DNA of 64,000 nt from Artocarpus heterophyllus (GCA_025403435.1 CM046347.1:24998597-25062596); one strand, 5' to 3'. Positions 1 through 12,145 are shown, counted from the stretch's first letter. A program made the numbers and translations. The notes: generated from the sequence alone by a model not told the origin.

Positions 1-34
1 GAAACCCGTGGCTAGAATTTCTGGGTTTTTCTAG

Positions 35-205
35 TTCGGCAAGCCGAAGTGCGTGTTCGGTAGGCCGGAACAGGGAACGGCAGGTCGGTGTTCTTTAGTC
101 CTGGAGGTCGAACCTGGAAATTGTTCGGCCGACCGAACTTTGCTTCTGGCAGGCCAAACTGTGCAGTTCGGCAGGCCGAAGCAAGGAGTCCAGCAGGCCG
201 ACCGA
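35..205. repeat. CpG palindrome cluster (TTCGGCAGGCCGAA-like) in Gypsy LTR
   Basis: About eight degenerate copies of TTCGGC-NN-GCCGAA, a 6-bp inverted repeat around a 2-bp centre, at irregular 20-30 bp spacing (for example near 35, 55, 80, 125, 147 and 166). The same cluster appears reversed at 58222-58350. Similar clusters occur in the Copia LTRs and leaders. Confidence 0.85.
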
Positions 206-822
206 GGCATGGAAATTTTTGTGATTTTTACCCATTTTTACTGTTTTGAACTCTGATTTAAATTCCAACCTTATAGGATGATTTTAAAGGTACAAATGGC
301 ACACTAGGACATCATGAAATGGAATGTCTCGAACTAGATATTGATCGACTTAGTTTGTATCTAGGATCATTCGTGGTTCCGTGAAGCTAACGTCTAGCGG
401 ACCGGGATTACGGTGTGGGGCACCGGCACGAGTATTGAGGTAGGACTTCTATCCTATTTCTTTGGTAGCCTGGTTTTGAAATGATTTGGATTTGAAAAGG
501 ATTTCTATTAAAATGTTTTCAACGGTGTTTGAAAATGGATTTATCGGTTATATTTTAATATACCGTGATCTGAAATAAACGTCATAACAAATGTAATTGA
601 CAACACTCGGTAATTGGGTTTTGAATGGTAATGATAATAAACACATAGGCATGATGCCATATCAGAGATCGGGTCGTGTAGCGATCGACCTTGGGGGCAG
701 GTCCTGAAACCTAGCTGGGCCACTACGGTGGTGATATCATGGTTTGCCTAGGAAAAGAAAAATGGTATTTCTGATTGTGCGAGTAGACTGTTCTGGGTCA
801 GGACGGTTCTACTCAAATTATC

Positions 823-844
823 TATTTATTTATTTATTTATTTA
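823..844. repeat. (TATT)n microsatellite
   Basis: About five tandem TATT units inside the Gypsy LTR; absent as a perfect run from the reversed copy near 57590-57610, so it expanded in this copy. Confidence 0.9.
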
Positions 845-1353
845 AGTTTTCTTTTGAGTAACACCTAAACAATGATATGTTTCTTTACCTTAAATTATTT
901 TTATAAAACTTAGTCCTACTGAGCCTTTCGCTCACATTTTATTGTTTTAAATTTCCTCTTCTAGGTGGTTTCCCATTTAGGTTTGGTGAGGATTCTTCGG
1001 ACCAAACTTAGGAGCAATAGGAGGATTGATTTATATTTTGTATTATTTAATCAAGGCATGTAAGATTTAACTTTATTTGTACTTGGACTATGATTGTATT
1101 TATGATATTGTTAGAGCCATGTGTGTGCACAAGTTGTGGGCTGTGGAACCCATACTCGCGGCTATATTGTTTTAATTATTACTCATTTAATGTTTTAAAT
1201 TGTCTAATGTATATGAACTCTTTACAAAGTGTTTTAATGAATCCCACCTTTTATACTTAATTCAACCCCTTAAACTCTGGATTTTAATTAAATTCTCTTT
1301 TAAATTAATTTAAATAATCCACCACGTCACATCCCGTACTCCGGGGCGTGACA

Positions 1354-2321
1354 ATTTCCCATTTGCACTAATGAGTAAATGTGATATGTTACGCATCCCT
1401 ATTGCCCTGATAGGCTATAATGTCATCAGATGCGATCAAACATATTTCTACATTTTCACTCTCCATGTTGTCGTTTATCCCATGATATTCCCGATGAACA
1501 TGTTTACTCTTCTTGAGAAATCTTGGTTCCTCAGAATTAGCTATTGCTGTAGTGTTATCACAATACAACGATAATGCCTTATCCATACTGTGAACTACCT
1601 CAAGATCCCAAAGAACTTGCGAAGCCACACTGCTTTTTTTGAACATCACTAGCTGCCACATACTCGTCCTTCATCGTTGAATCTGAAGTAAAATCTTGCC
1701 TAACACTTCTCTAAACAATAGCACCGTTACCCAAAGTAGACACAGAAGTAGAAGTCGATCTTCTCGAATCTAGACAGGATTGAAAATCTAAATCAGTGTA
1801 TCCCAGAGGTGTTAGATCCTCACCCGAATACACAAGCATATACCCTCGAGTCCTTCTTAGGTACTTGAAAATATGCTTGACTGCAACCCAATGGTTTGGC
1901 CCTGGATCCGACTGAAATCGACTCACTATTCCAACCACATAACAAATGTCTAGTCGCCTGCAAAGCATAGCATACATGAGACTACTCACTACCGAAGTAT
2001 AAGGCACCTTCTTCATGTATTCTCTTTCTTCATCAGACTTTGGCGAGTATTTTTAGAAAGAGTAATTTCAGACCTAGATAGTTGCCCACTTTAATGTGTT
2101 TGTAAACACATGGTTCGTCCATGTTTTCTTCAAACCTATAAGTCTTGATCACTTGATCAAATCTTATGTTCCAAGACGGGGAAGCCTAATTAAGCCCATA
2201 AACTAACTTTAGCAGCTTACAGATCTTACCCTATTGACTCTTAGACTTGAACCTGTCTGGCTATACTATATATATGGACTTATCAAGATATTCATTTAGA
2301 AAGGCTGTCTTGACATCCATC
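1354..2321 (-). pseudogene. Copia B pol, RT C-terminus and RNase H (decayed)
   Basis: The distal end of B pol. RNase H parts are readable at 1389-1661 (SLYCDN motif followed by a His/Lys-rich stretch) and 1711-2016 (SLMYAMLC..., the start of the RNase H-like domain). Near 2093 the sequence jumps from the LSKKDS-type region directly to the GFSQNVDEPCVYK-type region, so about 290 bp including the YVDD catalytic box are deleted. The polypurine tract is at 1354-1368. Several stops and frameshifts: not functional. Confidence 0.85.
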
Positions 2322-3527
2322 TATTAGAAAAATAGCACACAATAGAATTTTAAAATTTTTTTTTATCAAAGTATTTTCCAAAACACAAATTTGAAGCCCT
2401 ATATGGATAAATTAACCAGACCTTTCTAAACTCTGAATGCCAAAAAACTCCTGCAATCTGTAAAGAGAAATAACGTTCTAGAAGAGCCTCAACCAACTTG
2501 TCTTCTTTACTATTCTTTATCCACGATCGGAGTGAGTGTGGGCTCACATCATTCAGCCTTTCCCCGATGACCGTCCTTCCAACCAATTGAGAGAACCCAA
2601 AGCTAGTATTCGTGATTTGGAAACAAGAGCTCTCAAGGAGTTTTAGAATCTCACCAGTAGAGTTTCACTCTTAATCTTTCAATTGATCAAAATGATAAAG
2701 AAACTCACTCTGCTTTTTATAGAGGTTGGGCCTAGGAGTCAATTCATATCATGTAAGGCCTCAAAAATTCAAATCAGAATCAAATTTGGATCAATATCTG
2801 ATTAAATTCATGTCTAAAATACGTGATAAAATATCCACGATTGGTAGGCCGAACTAGCTGATCGGCCTGCCGAACCTATCCCATCTGCAGACCAAAGTTT
2901 AAGATCGGCCTACCAAACTTACAATTTTTTATCCCCACGAATCTTTATTTTCTACCTGAGATTCTTGGGATAGAGCCTTAACCTAATAGAAAAGTTATCT
3001 GATTAAATAGTCATATCTAGATAATCTCTAGGAAAATAAATATTCTTGATAATTCAACAAGTTTATCTTGATTTAATTCAAATTAATCCAACTGATCAAC
3101 AAACATGAATTATCTGATCCCTATAATTCAATAGGTATATCTTGAATTAATTTTATTACAAAATTAATTCAATCAATAAACAAACATGAATTATCTGATT
3201 TTACCGAATTTCAACCAATTTGATAAATCTGACATAAGTCACAAATTATTGTAAATGCATACCGGATTGTTACAGGATTTTTGTGGGTTAGCAAAGGGGA
3301 CTTGATGGACCTATATAGTTCAAGCTCCCAATAATTATGAAACCCAATATCTCAGATATACATTTTATAATTATCAACTCCAACGCTACACCACTAAAAA
3401 ATTAGAGCTGCACTCTCGAACTATATAGAATTACAAAGCTTGTATAGCTAAGTCTCCATGACATATTATAGTGTATCATATTCCTATAGTATTGTCCATA
3501 ATCGGCTTAAGGACAAGTTCTGTCTTA
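2322..3527 (-). repeat. Copia A 3' LTR, distal part
   Basis: About 1.2 kb matching 10130-11341 of the 5' LTR. The terminus reads TATTAGAAAAATAG in place of TGTTGGAAAAATAG (two G-to-A changes). It includes the reversed TATA region near 2717 and a weak CpG palindrome cluster at 2843-2915. It ends abruptly at GTCTTA, where integrase sequence begins. Confidence 0.88.
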
Positions 3528-4188
3528 TGTTCTAAGAACTCATCAAAGAGGTATTCACCACATCGATCAGATCAAAGTGCCTTTATAGGTTTGCCGAATT
3601 GATTTTTTGCTTTAGCCTGAAACTTCCTGACCTTGTCAAAAGTTTTGCTTTTCAGATGCATTAGGTAGACATAATCATATCTTGAGTAATCATCAATAAA
3701 AGTGACAAAGTACTTATACCTTCCACGTGCCCTAATATTCATGGGACCATAAACATCATTATGCATAACTTTTAGAATCCCTTTGGTTTCTATAAATGGT
3801 CTTTCAGTGATTTTGTCCTCTAAACAAGATTCACAATGTGGCATAGATTCCACCTCTAAATGACTTAAAGGTCCATCCCTTACCTGCCTTTGAATCTTAT
3901 TTAGGCTAATATGACCCAATCGCAAATGCCAAAGATAAGTCTTATCAGAGTGAGAAGTCTTAAGTCTTTTAGAGTTATCATCGACCTCAGTGTTTAGCAG
4001 TAAGTCTATCTTAGGTTTGATAAAATATAGGTTGTTCTGCATCTATCCAATACAGATAAAAGATTTGTTTTTGCGAATCAAAGCTTTATTAGTTAAAGAA
4101 ACTGAATAAGAGTCTTTAAATAAACAAGTGACAGATATTAAATTCCTTTTAAGTTTAGGAACAAAAGAAAAATCTCTCACAACCAAAG
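3528..4188 (-). pseudogene. Copia integrase fragment embedded in A's 3' LTR
   Basis: A 661-bp piece of pol replaces about 540 bp of the middle of the 3' LTR. The open stretch 3572-4042 (156 codons) holds the GAG-pre-integrase zinc site (HLRLGHISLNKIQ ... CESC) and the start of the integrase core (YFVTFIDDYSRYDYVYLMH). Its sequence follows element B rather than A: the shared segments include TGCTTTAGC at 13206 and CATCGACCTCAGTGTTTAGC at 13589. It lacks both ends of the domain. Probably a template switch or gene conversion, not an independent insertion, since no LTR or TSD bounds it. Confidence 0.85.
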
Positions 4189-4456
4189 TCCCAACTTTAT
4201 TCCCTCGATTGTAGATCTTATGATTTAGACTCTCACCTCAAGAATCGTGTCTTTTGCATAATCTATCCATCATATGCCCAATTCTTAAAGGTTTAGACCA
4301 ATAGTCTCAGACTATTGTTTACTTAACATACATTTAATAAATATGAATGTAAAGACGACAAGATTTGGTATATAAATAATAAATAAATTCTTTATTGATA
4401 AAAATGTCTCTAAAAACTTATTATATTTTTACTCCTTAGGCCATAAAGATCTAACA
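4189..4456 (-). repeat. Copia A 3' LTR, proximal part
   Basis: First 268 bp of the LTR (sense strand starts TGTTAGATC), directly after the polypurine tract. It stops at AACTTTATTCCC, equivalent to about 11880 in the 5' LTR, where the integrase insert begins. Confidence 0.88.
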
Positions 4457-4471
4457 ATCTCCCACTTGCAC
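4457..4471 (-). other. Polypurine tract of Copia A
   Basis: Sense strand GTGCAAGTGGGAGAT immediately before the 3' LTR; the same 15-mer precedes the 3' LTRs of D and E. Plus-strand DNA priming site. Confidence 0.85.
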
Positions 4472-7400
4472 TAAGTGACTAAATATGACAAATCTCGCAT
4501 CCCCATAGCTTCCACATGCCTTCCGAAGACTCTCCCGTAAGTGTCTTTGTGAATGGATGAGTTAAATTGTCCTCTAACGTGATTTTGCACACTGTAACAT
4601 GCCCGCCCTTGACGAAGTCCTTTATTATATGATACTTCAGATCAATATGCTTACTCTTCTTGTGAAATCTTGGTTCCTTAGCATTAGCTATCACCGTACT
4701 GTTATCATAGTACAATGATACCACCTTATCCATACTAGGAACTACCTCAAGATCCCCAAGGAAACTGCAGAGTCACACTTCTTATTTTGAAGCATCACTA
4801 ACTGCCATATACTCGGTCTCCATCGTTGAATCCGAAGTGCAATCTTGCTTTACACTTCTCCAACTGATGGCATCACCGCCAAGAGTAAACACAAAACCCG
4901 AAGTCGATCTCCTAGAATATAGACAGGATTAAAAATATGAATCAGCATATCCTAGAGGAGTTAAGTCCTCACCTAAATATACAAACATATACCCTCGAGT
5001 CCTTCTCAGGTACTTGAAAATATGTTTTACCGTGACCTAGTGGTTCGGTCCTGGATGCGCCTAAAATCAACTTATAATTTCAACCGCATAACAAATATCC
5101 AGTCCTGTGCAAAGCATGGCATACATGAGACTACCCACTACCGAAGCATAAGGCACATTCTTCATGTATTCTCTTTCTTCCTTTGACTTTGTAGAGTCTT
5201 TCTTAGAAAGAGTAATTCTAAACCTAGATGGTTTCCCACCTTTCATGGAATCCTGCATTGCAAATCTCTTGAAAATTTTATCTATGTAGTTGGCTTGTGA
5301 CAAAGCCATCATTTTGTTCTTCCTTTCTTGAAAAATCTAGATACCAAGAACAAAATTAGCATCATGCAAGCCTTTCATGTCAAACTGCTTGGTCAACCAT
5401 AATTTGATCGATGACAATGCCCCAACGTCATTGCCAATTAGCAGAATGTCATTTACATAGAGTAGTAGAAAAAACTACTTTCCCATCCTTAATGTCTTTG
5501 TAAACACATGGCTCATCCACATTTTTTGAGAACCCATAAGTTTTGATCACCTGATCAAATCTTATGTTCCAAGAATGGGAAGCATACTTGAGTCCATAAA
5601 TTGACTTTAGCAGCTTATAAACCTTACCCTCCTGACCCTTGACCTTGAACCCGTCTGGTTGTTCCATATAAATGGACTCATCAAGATAGCCATTTAGAAA
5701 AGCTATCTTGACATCCATATGCCGAATCTCGTAATCAAGAGCGATAGCTATGGACAAGAGAATCCAGATGGACTTAAGCGTGGCTATAGGCAAAAAGGTT
5801 TCCTCGTAATTGATTTCTTCCTTTTGCATATTACCCTTAGCCACCAGTCTAGCCTTAATGGTTTTAACCTTTCCATCCACTCCTCTTTTCCTCTTGTAGA
5901 TCCACTTACACCCTATAGGTTTTACCGCTTTGGGAAGATCCAGACCCGAGTAGTCTCCATACACTTCATCTCCGTGTTCATGGCCTCTGTCTAGAGTTTC
6001 AAATCAACATCCTCCATAGCCTCTGCGTAAGTATAAGGATCCCTACCATGTTCATCCGGTTCTGCCAAGAAGGCCTCCCCATTGAACACATACCTCACGA
6101 ATTGACGCATGATCCTCCCATTACGCCGAAGCCCCTTAGGTTGTTGTTTGGGTTTGTTTTGTTTTTCTACACTGATTGGAACGGTTTCATTCGGAATCTT
6201 TGGAGTGATTGGATCACTCCTTAACTCCTCAGGCACCACTTTGCTTTGAGGCTTAAAGTCGTCCATGAAACTCACCTCAAGGAAAGTTGCATTAATTGAA
6301 ACCACGACTTTATTTTCCTTTGGGTTATAGAAATAACCCCCTTTAGTCCCTTTTGGATATCCTACAAACACGCAAACTTCCAAACATGCTTCCAACTTTT
6401 TCGCATCCTTAAACAAGACATGAGCCAGACATCCTCATATGCGAATATGGTTTAAGGATGTCTTATTGCCCGTCCACAACTCGTGATAAGTTTTAGGGAC
6501 CGATTTTGAAGGCATATTGTTTAAAAGATAATATGTAGTTTGCAGTGCATATCTCCAAAAGGATAAAGGCAATGATGAATAACTCATCATGGACCTAACC
6601 ATGTCCAACAAAGTCCTATTTCTTCTCTTCACCATTCCATTTTGCTACGAAGTGCCCGGCGCAGTCAAATGGGATAAAATCCTATTCTCTAATAAGTGTC
6701 CTAAGAACTCATCAGAAAGGTACTCACCACTGCGACTAGATTAAAGTGCATTTTTGGGTCTACCTAATTGCTTTTCCACTTCAGCCCGAAACTCCCTGAA
6801 CTTATCAAAAGTTTCACTTTTATAGTGCATCAGGTACACATACCCATACCTTAAGTAATCGTCAATAAAAGTGACGAAGTACTCATACTCTTCTCATGCT
6901 CAGATGTTCATCGGTCCGCAAACATCACTATACACAAGTTCTAGAACCCCTTTGGCCCTATTGCCCGTAGACCTAAATGGTCTTTTGGTCACTTCACCCT
7001 CCAAACAAGATTCACATTGAGGTATAGATTTTACCTTTAAGTGACTTAAAGGTCCTTTTCTTAGTAACCTTTGAATCCTATTCAGGTTAATATGACTAAG
7101 GCACAAAAGCAAAAGATAAGTCTTATTAGAGTGAGAAGTTTTAAGTCTTTTAGAATTATTATCATTAATCTCAACATTAAGCAATAAGTCCACTTAGGTT
7201 TGATAAAATATAAATTATTTTGCATCCATCCAGAATAGATAAAAGACTTGTTTTTACGAATCACCACTTTATTATTAAAAGAAACCAAATAAGAGTCTTT
7301 AAATAAACAAGCTATAGAAATTAAATTCCTCTTAAATTTAGGAACATAAAAACAATCTTGCAAAATTAAATTCCTATAATTATCAAAATAAAGATGGATG

Positions 7401-7537
7401 TTTCCCACTCCTTCAACTAAGACAAAGGATCCATTGCCCATCTGAAGCGTAAAGTCTTCACGTAGTAGACTTTTCGTTTCTTTAAACCCTTGCAGAGAAA
7501 CACAAACATGATTAGTTGCACTGAAATCTATGACCTA
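4472..7537 (-). pseudogene. Copia A pol: protease, integrase, RT, RNase H (decayed)
   Basis: In coding order: protease core at 7520-7534 reads V-I-D-F-S, not D-S-G, and follows an in-frame TAG (7535-7537) where B and E have Trp. GAG-pre-integrase lies at 6900-7441 (CESCLEGE), the integrase core at 6435-6890 ([10 protein letters not shown]...), a linker with RRNGRIMRQ at 5991-6416, RT at 5449-5964 with DVKIAFLNG, and RNase H at 4479-4880 (LYYDNSTVIANAKEPRFHKK). The RT active site at 5448-5459 is YVND instead of YVDD, with a frameshift beside it. Separate open stretches of 66 to 171 codons are what remains of one polyprotein. No function expected. Confidence 0.9.
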
Positions 7538-8438
7538 AATGTCGTTGGATTCCTCAATTAAACCAATTTCTAAATATAGAAGATCACACTTACCTCTTTT
7601 GGAAAGGAAGTCCTTGCAATGCTTCTTTATGTGCCCGACCTTCCCGTAGAAGAAGCACTTAAGCTCCTTCGGGTTCTTCATCTTCTTCTTATCGCTCTTG
7701 TCGTTAGCAGGAAGAGAAAACTTCCCATTTTTGGCCCATTGCTTCTTTCCATTCACAGAATTAGGATTGGAACCAGAAGCAGCAACCAAATTGGTCTCGC
7801 CACCAGCAGAAGACTCCCTGATCAGTAGTTCAAACTCCTATAACTGTTTCATCAACTTGTTAAGGTCATATCCTACCTATTGCTCAAATTAAATGTGGCT
7901 CTAAATGGAATAAATTCCTTTGACAGAGTCTCAAAGACCATAGTCATTTGAGTTTCAGCATCGATGTCGACTCCATTGGTTTATGCCTTAGCAAGGTAAC
8001 CTATAACCAACATCAGGTGCTCCTTCATAGATGTCCCCGGTCACTGCTTATAGTTTAAGAGTTTCCAAAGCTCCCCTTGTCGTTTTGTTAGGGCCTGGCC
8101 TCCAAACATGTCTTCTAGATTATCCAAGATCTACTTAGCAGTCTCGTAATCCTTATATTGAGCCTGCAACATGTTATTCATACTAGCCATAACAACATGT
8201 TATTCATACTAGCCATAACATAATAGCGGGCCTAATCGTTTGCATCTTTCCAGCAATCGTACGCTTGGAATTGATCGTTGGTGGAGTCTCCCTTAGGCTA
8301 GGGAGGACAAGAGGCTGTTAGCACAAATTTTATTTTCTCAAAGGACAAGACAATGTCCAGGTTTCGTTTCCAATCATTATAATTCTCTTCGATTAATTGG
8401 CTTTTGTCAAGTATAGAAGATAAAGCATTTTTAGACAT
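7538..8438 (-). pseudogene. Copia A gag (decayed)
   Basis: Start ATG at 8436-8438 (MSKNALSSILDKSQL...), the N-terminus shared by all copies. Capsid-like region, then a Lys-rich stretch and a CCHC zinc knuckle at 7600-7660 in which the second Cys is Tyr (CFFYGKVGHIKKHC). A 26-bp tandem duplication at 8168-8219 shifts the frame after about 75 codons. Gag would form the cytoplasmic particle; this copy cannot encode it. Confidence 0.88.
8168..8219 (-). repeat. 26-bp tandem duplication inside Copia A gag
   Basis: AACATGTTATTCATACTAGC and the following six bases occur twice head to tail (8168-8193, 8194-8219). Gag copies C and F have one unit. 26 is not a multiple of 3. Confidence 0.95.
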
Positions 8439-8604
8439 TTTTAATCTACAATAAAGAATCATATACCAAACATAAGCAAACATATCATAATAATTTAGTC
8501 AGATAACACAATCATGTAAAAACATACAAATATGTTTACGTGTCAAAACCTTAAGAATATCACAACGTTACAACGATAATTCCTAACTCAGAATTCAACA
8601 AGCT

Positions 8605-8902
8605 CCTAGGGGAGTCATGCCAAATTCAATTAGGATCACGGATCCCTTGCTAATTAATATATGCCATCCTAGACCCGTATAATCCAGCATATATTAATAA
8701 TCATTTTTTGGCCATTAATTTTATTAACAGAGCTCCTAGGGGAGGTTAATAAGGAAGTTAATATGAGTGTATAACCATCATTTCAATATTTTATCCATGA
8801 TGTAGAATCAACAACTAGGGGTGTGCAACCATAAGTCATGCTAAAATACCTTATCCTCTCGGAGATCTAATCTGGTACATGATAGAAATCCCTTCCTAGG
8901 GG
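8605..8902 (-). promoter_or_regulatory. CCCCTAGG motif array in Copia A leader
   Basis: Sense-strand CCCCTAGG at 8895-8902, 8814-8821 (one mismatch), 8735-8742 and 8605-8612: spacing about 80, 80 and 130 bp. The same order and spacing is seen in E, and the array is recognisable in C and F. The two gag-proximal copies sit in CUCC-CCUA-GGAG, able to form a small hairpin. Function is inferred only. Confidence 0.5.
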
Positions 8903-9402
8903 TCAGGACTACCATGTTCTTCCTATGGACCAATGATGGAGGCCTTAGGTCCTCTCTTCGAAAACCTTCTCCCACTCAATCTTTTAAAATTAAGGTTTTA
9001 TTTTAAAAGACATGCATAAAGAATTTAAATGAGTGGCATTCCCTATTCTATAGGGCATATTATCAATATACATGGCAAATCATATTATAATGTGACAAGC
9101 AAAGCAATCAAGCAAAGTTACAAGCAAAATAATAATAAATAAACATAATGCTATGGTTCCACCCCAGAGAATAGAAAACAAAAATTACAATAGAATAATC
9201 GAAATATTTTGTCGATTCTTTATCCTTGAATCCTCAAGCTATGTCTTTCTTCATGTAATCCCTATCTTCAAGTCTTCAATCCCGTATGAATCGAATACTC
9301 TATATTTCTGGTCATATCCAAATTTTAATGTTTCTTAGAATTGTCCTAAAAATAAAATTAAAACTGCATTAAAAAATTGCACATTTTTTGAAAAAATTTT
9401 CA

Positions 9403-9640
9403 GCTCTCTGCCGGTAAGCCGATTTAGGTGATTGGCCGGTCGGTCATGACCCACCGGCCTACCGATCTCGACAGATCAACCTGCCGAACTTGAAGTTTGG
9501 TTTGTCGCCAGAGTCACCTGATTTCTGCCCAGCTGACAACATGTCGAACCTCACGTTTGACCTACTGATCTACGATGGCCTACTGATCTACGACCATCGG
9601 CCTACCGAATTAGAAGGTTAGGCATGCCAACCGAGCAGAA
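9403..9640. repeat. CpG palindrome cluster in Copia A leader
   Basis: Degenerate units such as CGGTAAGCCGA, CGGCCTACCGA and CGACCATCGGCCTACCGA over about 240 bp. Equivalent clusters lie in the leaders of B (15712-15880) and C (23385-23600). Confidence 0.75.
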
Positions 9641-10116
9641 ACCAACCTTTTCAGAAAATACAGTTTCTAATTCAATTTTATTTTCAAAATTCAAAAACAT
9701 AAAATTAGAGACTCAGGAAATACCTAGGAGCGCTATCATCTATCTTCTAGATACGCCTTCTAGATCCGTCTCCTCCGAATGATTATTTAATTACAAAATT
9801 TTTATAAATTTAAAATTAAATAATAATTTCTAGACAGAGATGATAGTCTGCCATCTAATTACATGAAAAACCTAGATACATATTCTAACCTCCAAGGAAC
9901 TATAACAGGCATAAATTAATTAATTAAATAATAATTTAATCAACCATAATTAATTTATAAATATTCATCATATAATCAATGACAACATAAAAATATATAT
10001 AAACCCTAGAGTGACAACTCTTTATAAAATTAAATTCAAGCATAAGAGAGATCAAGATCACATAATTTATATATATAGCATGATCACAAACTTACAAATT
10101 TATGTAAAAACCATGC

Positions 10117-10127
10117 CTCTGATGCCA
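10117..10127 (-). other. Primer-binding site of Copia A
   Basis: Sense strand TGGCATCAGAG, two bases after the 5' LTR; one mismatch to TGGTATCAGAG, complementary to the 3' end of plant initiator-Met tRNA. Confidence 0.85.
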
Positions 10128-10129
10128 AT

Positions 10130-12145
10130 TGTTGGAAAAATAGTATGCAGCGAAATTTTTAAAAAAAATTATATCAGAATATTTTTCAAAACACAAATTT
10201 GACATGATATATGCATAAATTAACCAGCCCTTACTAACCTATGAATGCCGAAGAACTCCTGCAGTCCATGAAGAGAAGTAACAGTCCAGAAGAGCCTTAA
10301 CTAACTAGTCTTCTTTGCTATTCTCTATCCATGATCGGAGTGAGTGTAAGCTCACATCATTCAGCCTTTCCCCAGTGACCCTCCTTCCAACCAATTGAGA
10401 GAACCCAAAGCTAGTATTCATGATTTGTGAACAAGAGCTCTCAAGGAGTTTTAGAATATCACTAGTAATGTTTCACTTCTAATCTCTCAATTGATCTAAA
10501 TGATAAAGAAACTCACTCTGCTTTTTATAGAAGTTGGGCATAGGAGTCAGTTCTTATCAAATAAGGCCTTAAAAATTTGAATAAAATCAAATTCTGATAA
10601 AATCCACATCTAAAATATGTGATCAAAAATCCCACGGTCGGTAGGCTGAACTAGCAGATCGGCCTACAAAACTTGTCCCATTGGCAAGCTAAAATTTAAG
10701 ATCGACCTACTGAACTTACGATTTTTTATCCCTGTGAATCTTTATTTTCCACCCGAGATTCTTGGGATAGAGCCTCAGTTTTAATTCAAATAACCCAATA
10801 GAGAAGTTATTTGATTAAAACAGTCATATCTAGATAATCTCTAGGAAAATAAATATTCTTGATAATTCAACAAGTTTATCTTGAATTAATTCAAAATTAA
10901 TCCAACTAATAAACAGACATGAATTATCTGATCCAAATAATTCAACAGGTATATCTTGAACTAATTTTATTACAAAATTAAGTCAACCGATAAACAAAAA
11001 TAAATTATCTAATTTTATCAAATTTCAGCCAATCTGATAAATCTTACATAAGTCACCAATTATTGGAAAAGCATGCCATATTGTTACGGGAATTTTGTGA
11101 GCTAGCAAAGGGGACTTGAAGGACCTATATAATTCAAGCTCTCAATAATTATGAAACCCAATATCCCAAATATATATTTCATAATTATCAACTCGAATGC
11201 TACTCTACTAGAAGCTTAGAGCTGCACTCTCGAACTATATAGAATTACGAAGCACGTATAGCTATGTCTCTATGACATATCATAGTGTATCATATCCTCA
11301 TAGGATTATCCATAATCGGCTTAAGGACAAGTTCTGTCTTAACTTCCCAATTGTTTTTATTTTACGTTCCATTATCTCATCATCAAAAAACTTACCATCC
11401 AAAGACGATATACCATTCGGCTAAACCTATGTCTCCAAATGGTTGAGCGCTTTAGTTTTTCAATTACAGGATAATCCATATAAGAGGATATCACTACTCC
11501 TAAAGAGGAGCTATGGATTCCATATCTATAAATAACAGGTCTATGTCATTATGAGTCATGCCTCCAATGTACTAGCTTGCATACTACTATTAAATTGTGG
11601 GTGTCACTCTTTGGTACATCAAAAGACCCAAATCAAGACAACGGGCCTACTATTCATCTCATGATTAAGATACAATACACATGATTGTCTAAAGTGAATC
11701 GATTTACCGAGACAAAATTATTAATCCAAATCAATTCACTTTTTGTCCCGATCCAACATATTGTCACCTATGACAATATGCCAACGTTTCTATTCACGGA
11801 GTCCACCTCTAATGGCCAAGAAAAACCATCTCCCAATAGAAATATAGACAACATAGCAATCTTTGCATGAATAAAGCGCTCAACTTTATTTCCTCGATTG
11901 TGGATCATATGATTGAGACCATCACCTTAAAAATCGTGTCTTCCGTATAATCTGTCCATCATATGCCTAATTCTTAAAGGTTTAGACCGACAGTCTCAAA
12001 CTATTGTTTGTTTAACATACATTCAACAAATATGAACGTAAAGAGGACAAGATTTGGTATATAAATAATAAATAAATTATTTATTAATAAAAATGCCTCT
12101 AAAAACTTATTATATTTTTACTCCTTAAAGCATACACATCTAACA
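10130..12145 (-). repeat. Copia A 5' LTR, complete (2016 bp)
   Basis: Terminal TG...CA: plus-strand TGTTGGAAAAATAG at 10130 and CATCTAACA ending at 12145. Contains a TATA-like box on the minus strand at 10522-10529 (TATAAAAA), a degenerate CpG palindrome cluster near 10637-10712, and the AATAAA-containing sequence near the sense start. Followed on the right by target duplication CCATC and element B RT. Confidence 0.93.
10522..10529 (-). promoter_or_regulatory. LTR TATA box, Copia A
   Basis: TATAAAAA on the minus strand, about 390 bp before the LTR 3' end; the same position carries a TATA box in every copy. Expected to drive the genomic RNA. Confidence 0.6.

Larger units (their letters stand above)
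1..1353 (+). repeat. Gypsy chromovirus LTR, 3' part (cut by window edge)
   Basis: Last 1.35 kb of a long terminal repeat of the same family as element H. It matches the reverse complement of 57084-58390 block by block: the terminus CCGGGGCGTGACA at 1341-1353, the GGGGGCAGGTCCTGAAACC segment near 694-712, and the CCTACTGAGCCTTTCGCTCA block at 915-934. The matching complete LTR at 57084-59220 is 2137 bp, so about 780 bp of this copy should lie left of the window. It could be a solo LTR or the 3' LTR of a plus-strand element. Its right end abuts the polypurine tract of Copia B exactly. Confidence 0.9.
8439..10116 (-). other. Copia A untranslated leader
   Basis: About 1.68 kb between primer-binding site and gag ATG, unusually long and non-coding. 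Two recognisable sub-structures recur in all copies: a CpG palindrome cluster (9403-9640) and four CCTAGGGG motifs nearer gag (8605, 8735, about 8815 with one mismatch, 8895). AT-rich TAAT runs lie near the primer site. Confidence 0.8.
2322..12145 (-). mobile_element. Copia element A, complete insertion with TSD CCATC
   Basis: Minus-strand Ty1/copia element of 9824 bp: 5' LTR 10130-12145, primer-binding site, leader, gag, pol, polypurine tract, and a rearranged 3' LTR (4189-4456 plus 2322-3527, interrupted by an integrase fragment). Both outer ends are true LTR termini and are flanked by CCATC (2317-2321 and 12146-12150) in the RT gene of element B, so this is one transposition event. The interior is dead: RT box YVND, protease DFS, many stops. 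Confidence 0.9.

Noticed and set aside
1711..5964. Several independent small genes on the minus strand
   Set aside because: All are in-order pieces of the same Copia pol genes, separated by frameshifts, stops and LTR sequence.
9403..9640. Repeated palindromes suggestive of a CRISPR-like array
   Set aside because: Spacing and units are irregular and degenerate, the context is a plant retrotransposon leader, and no cas genes exist.
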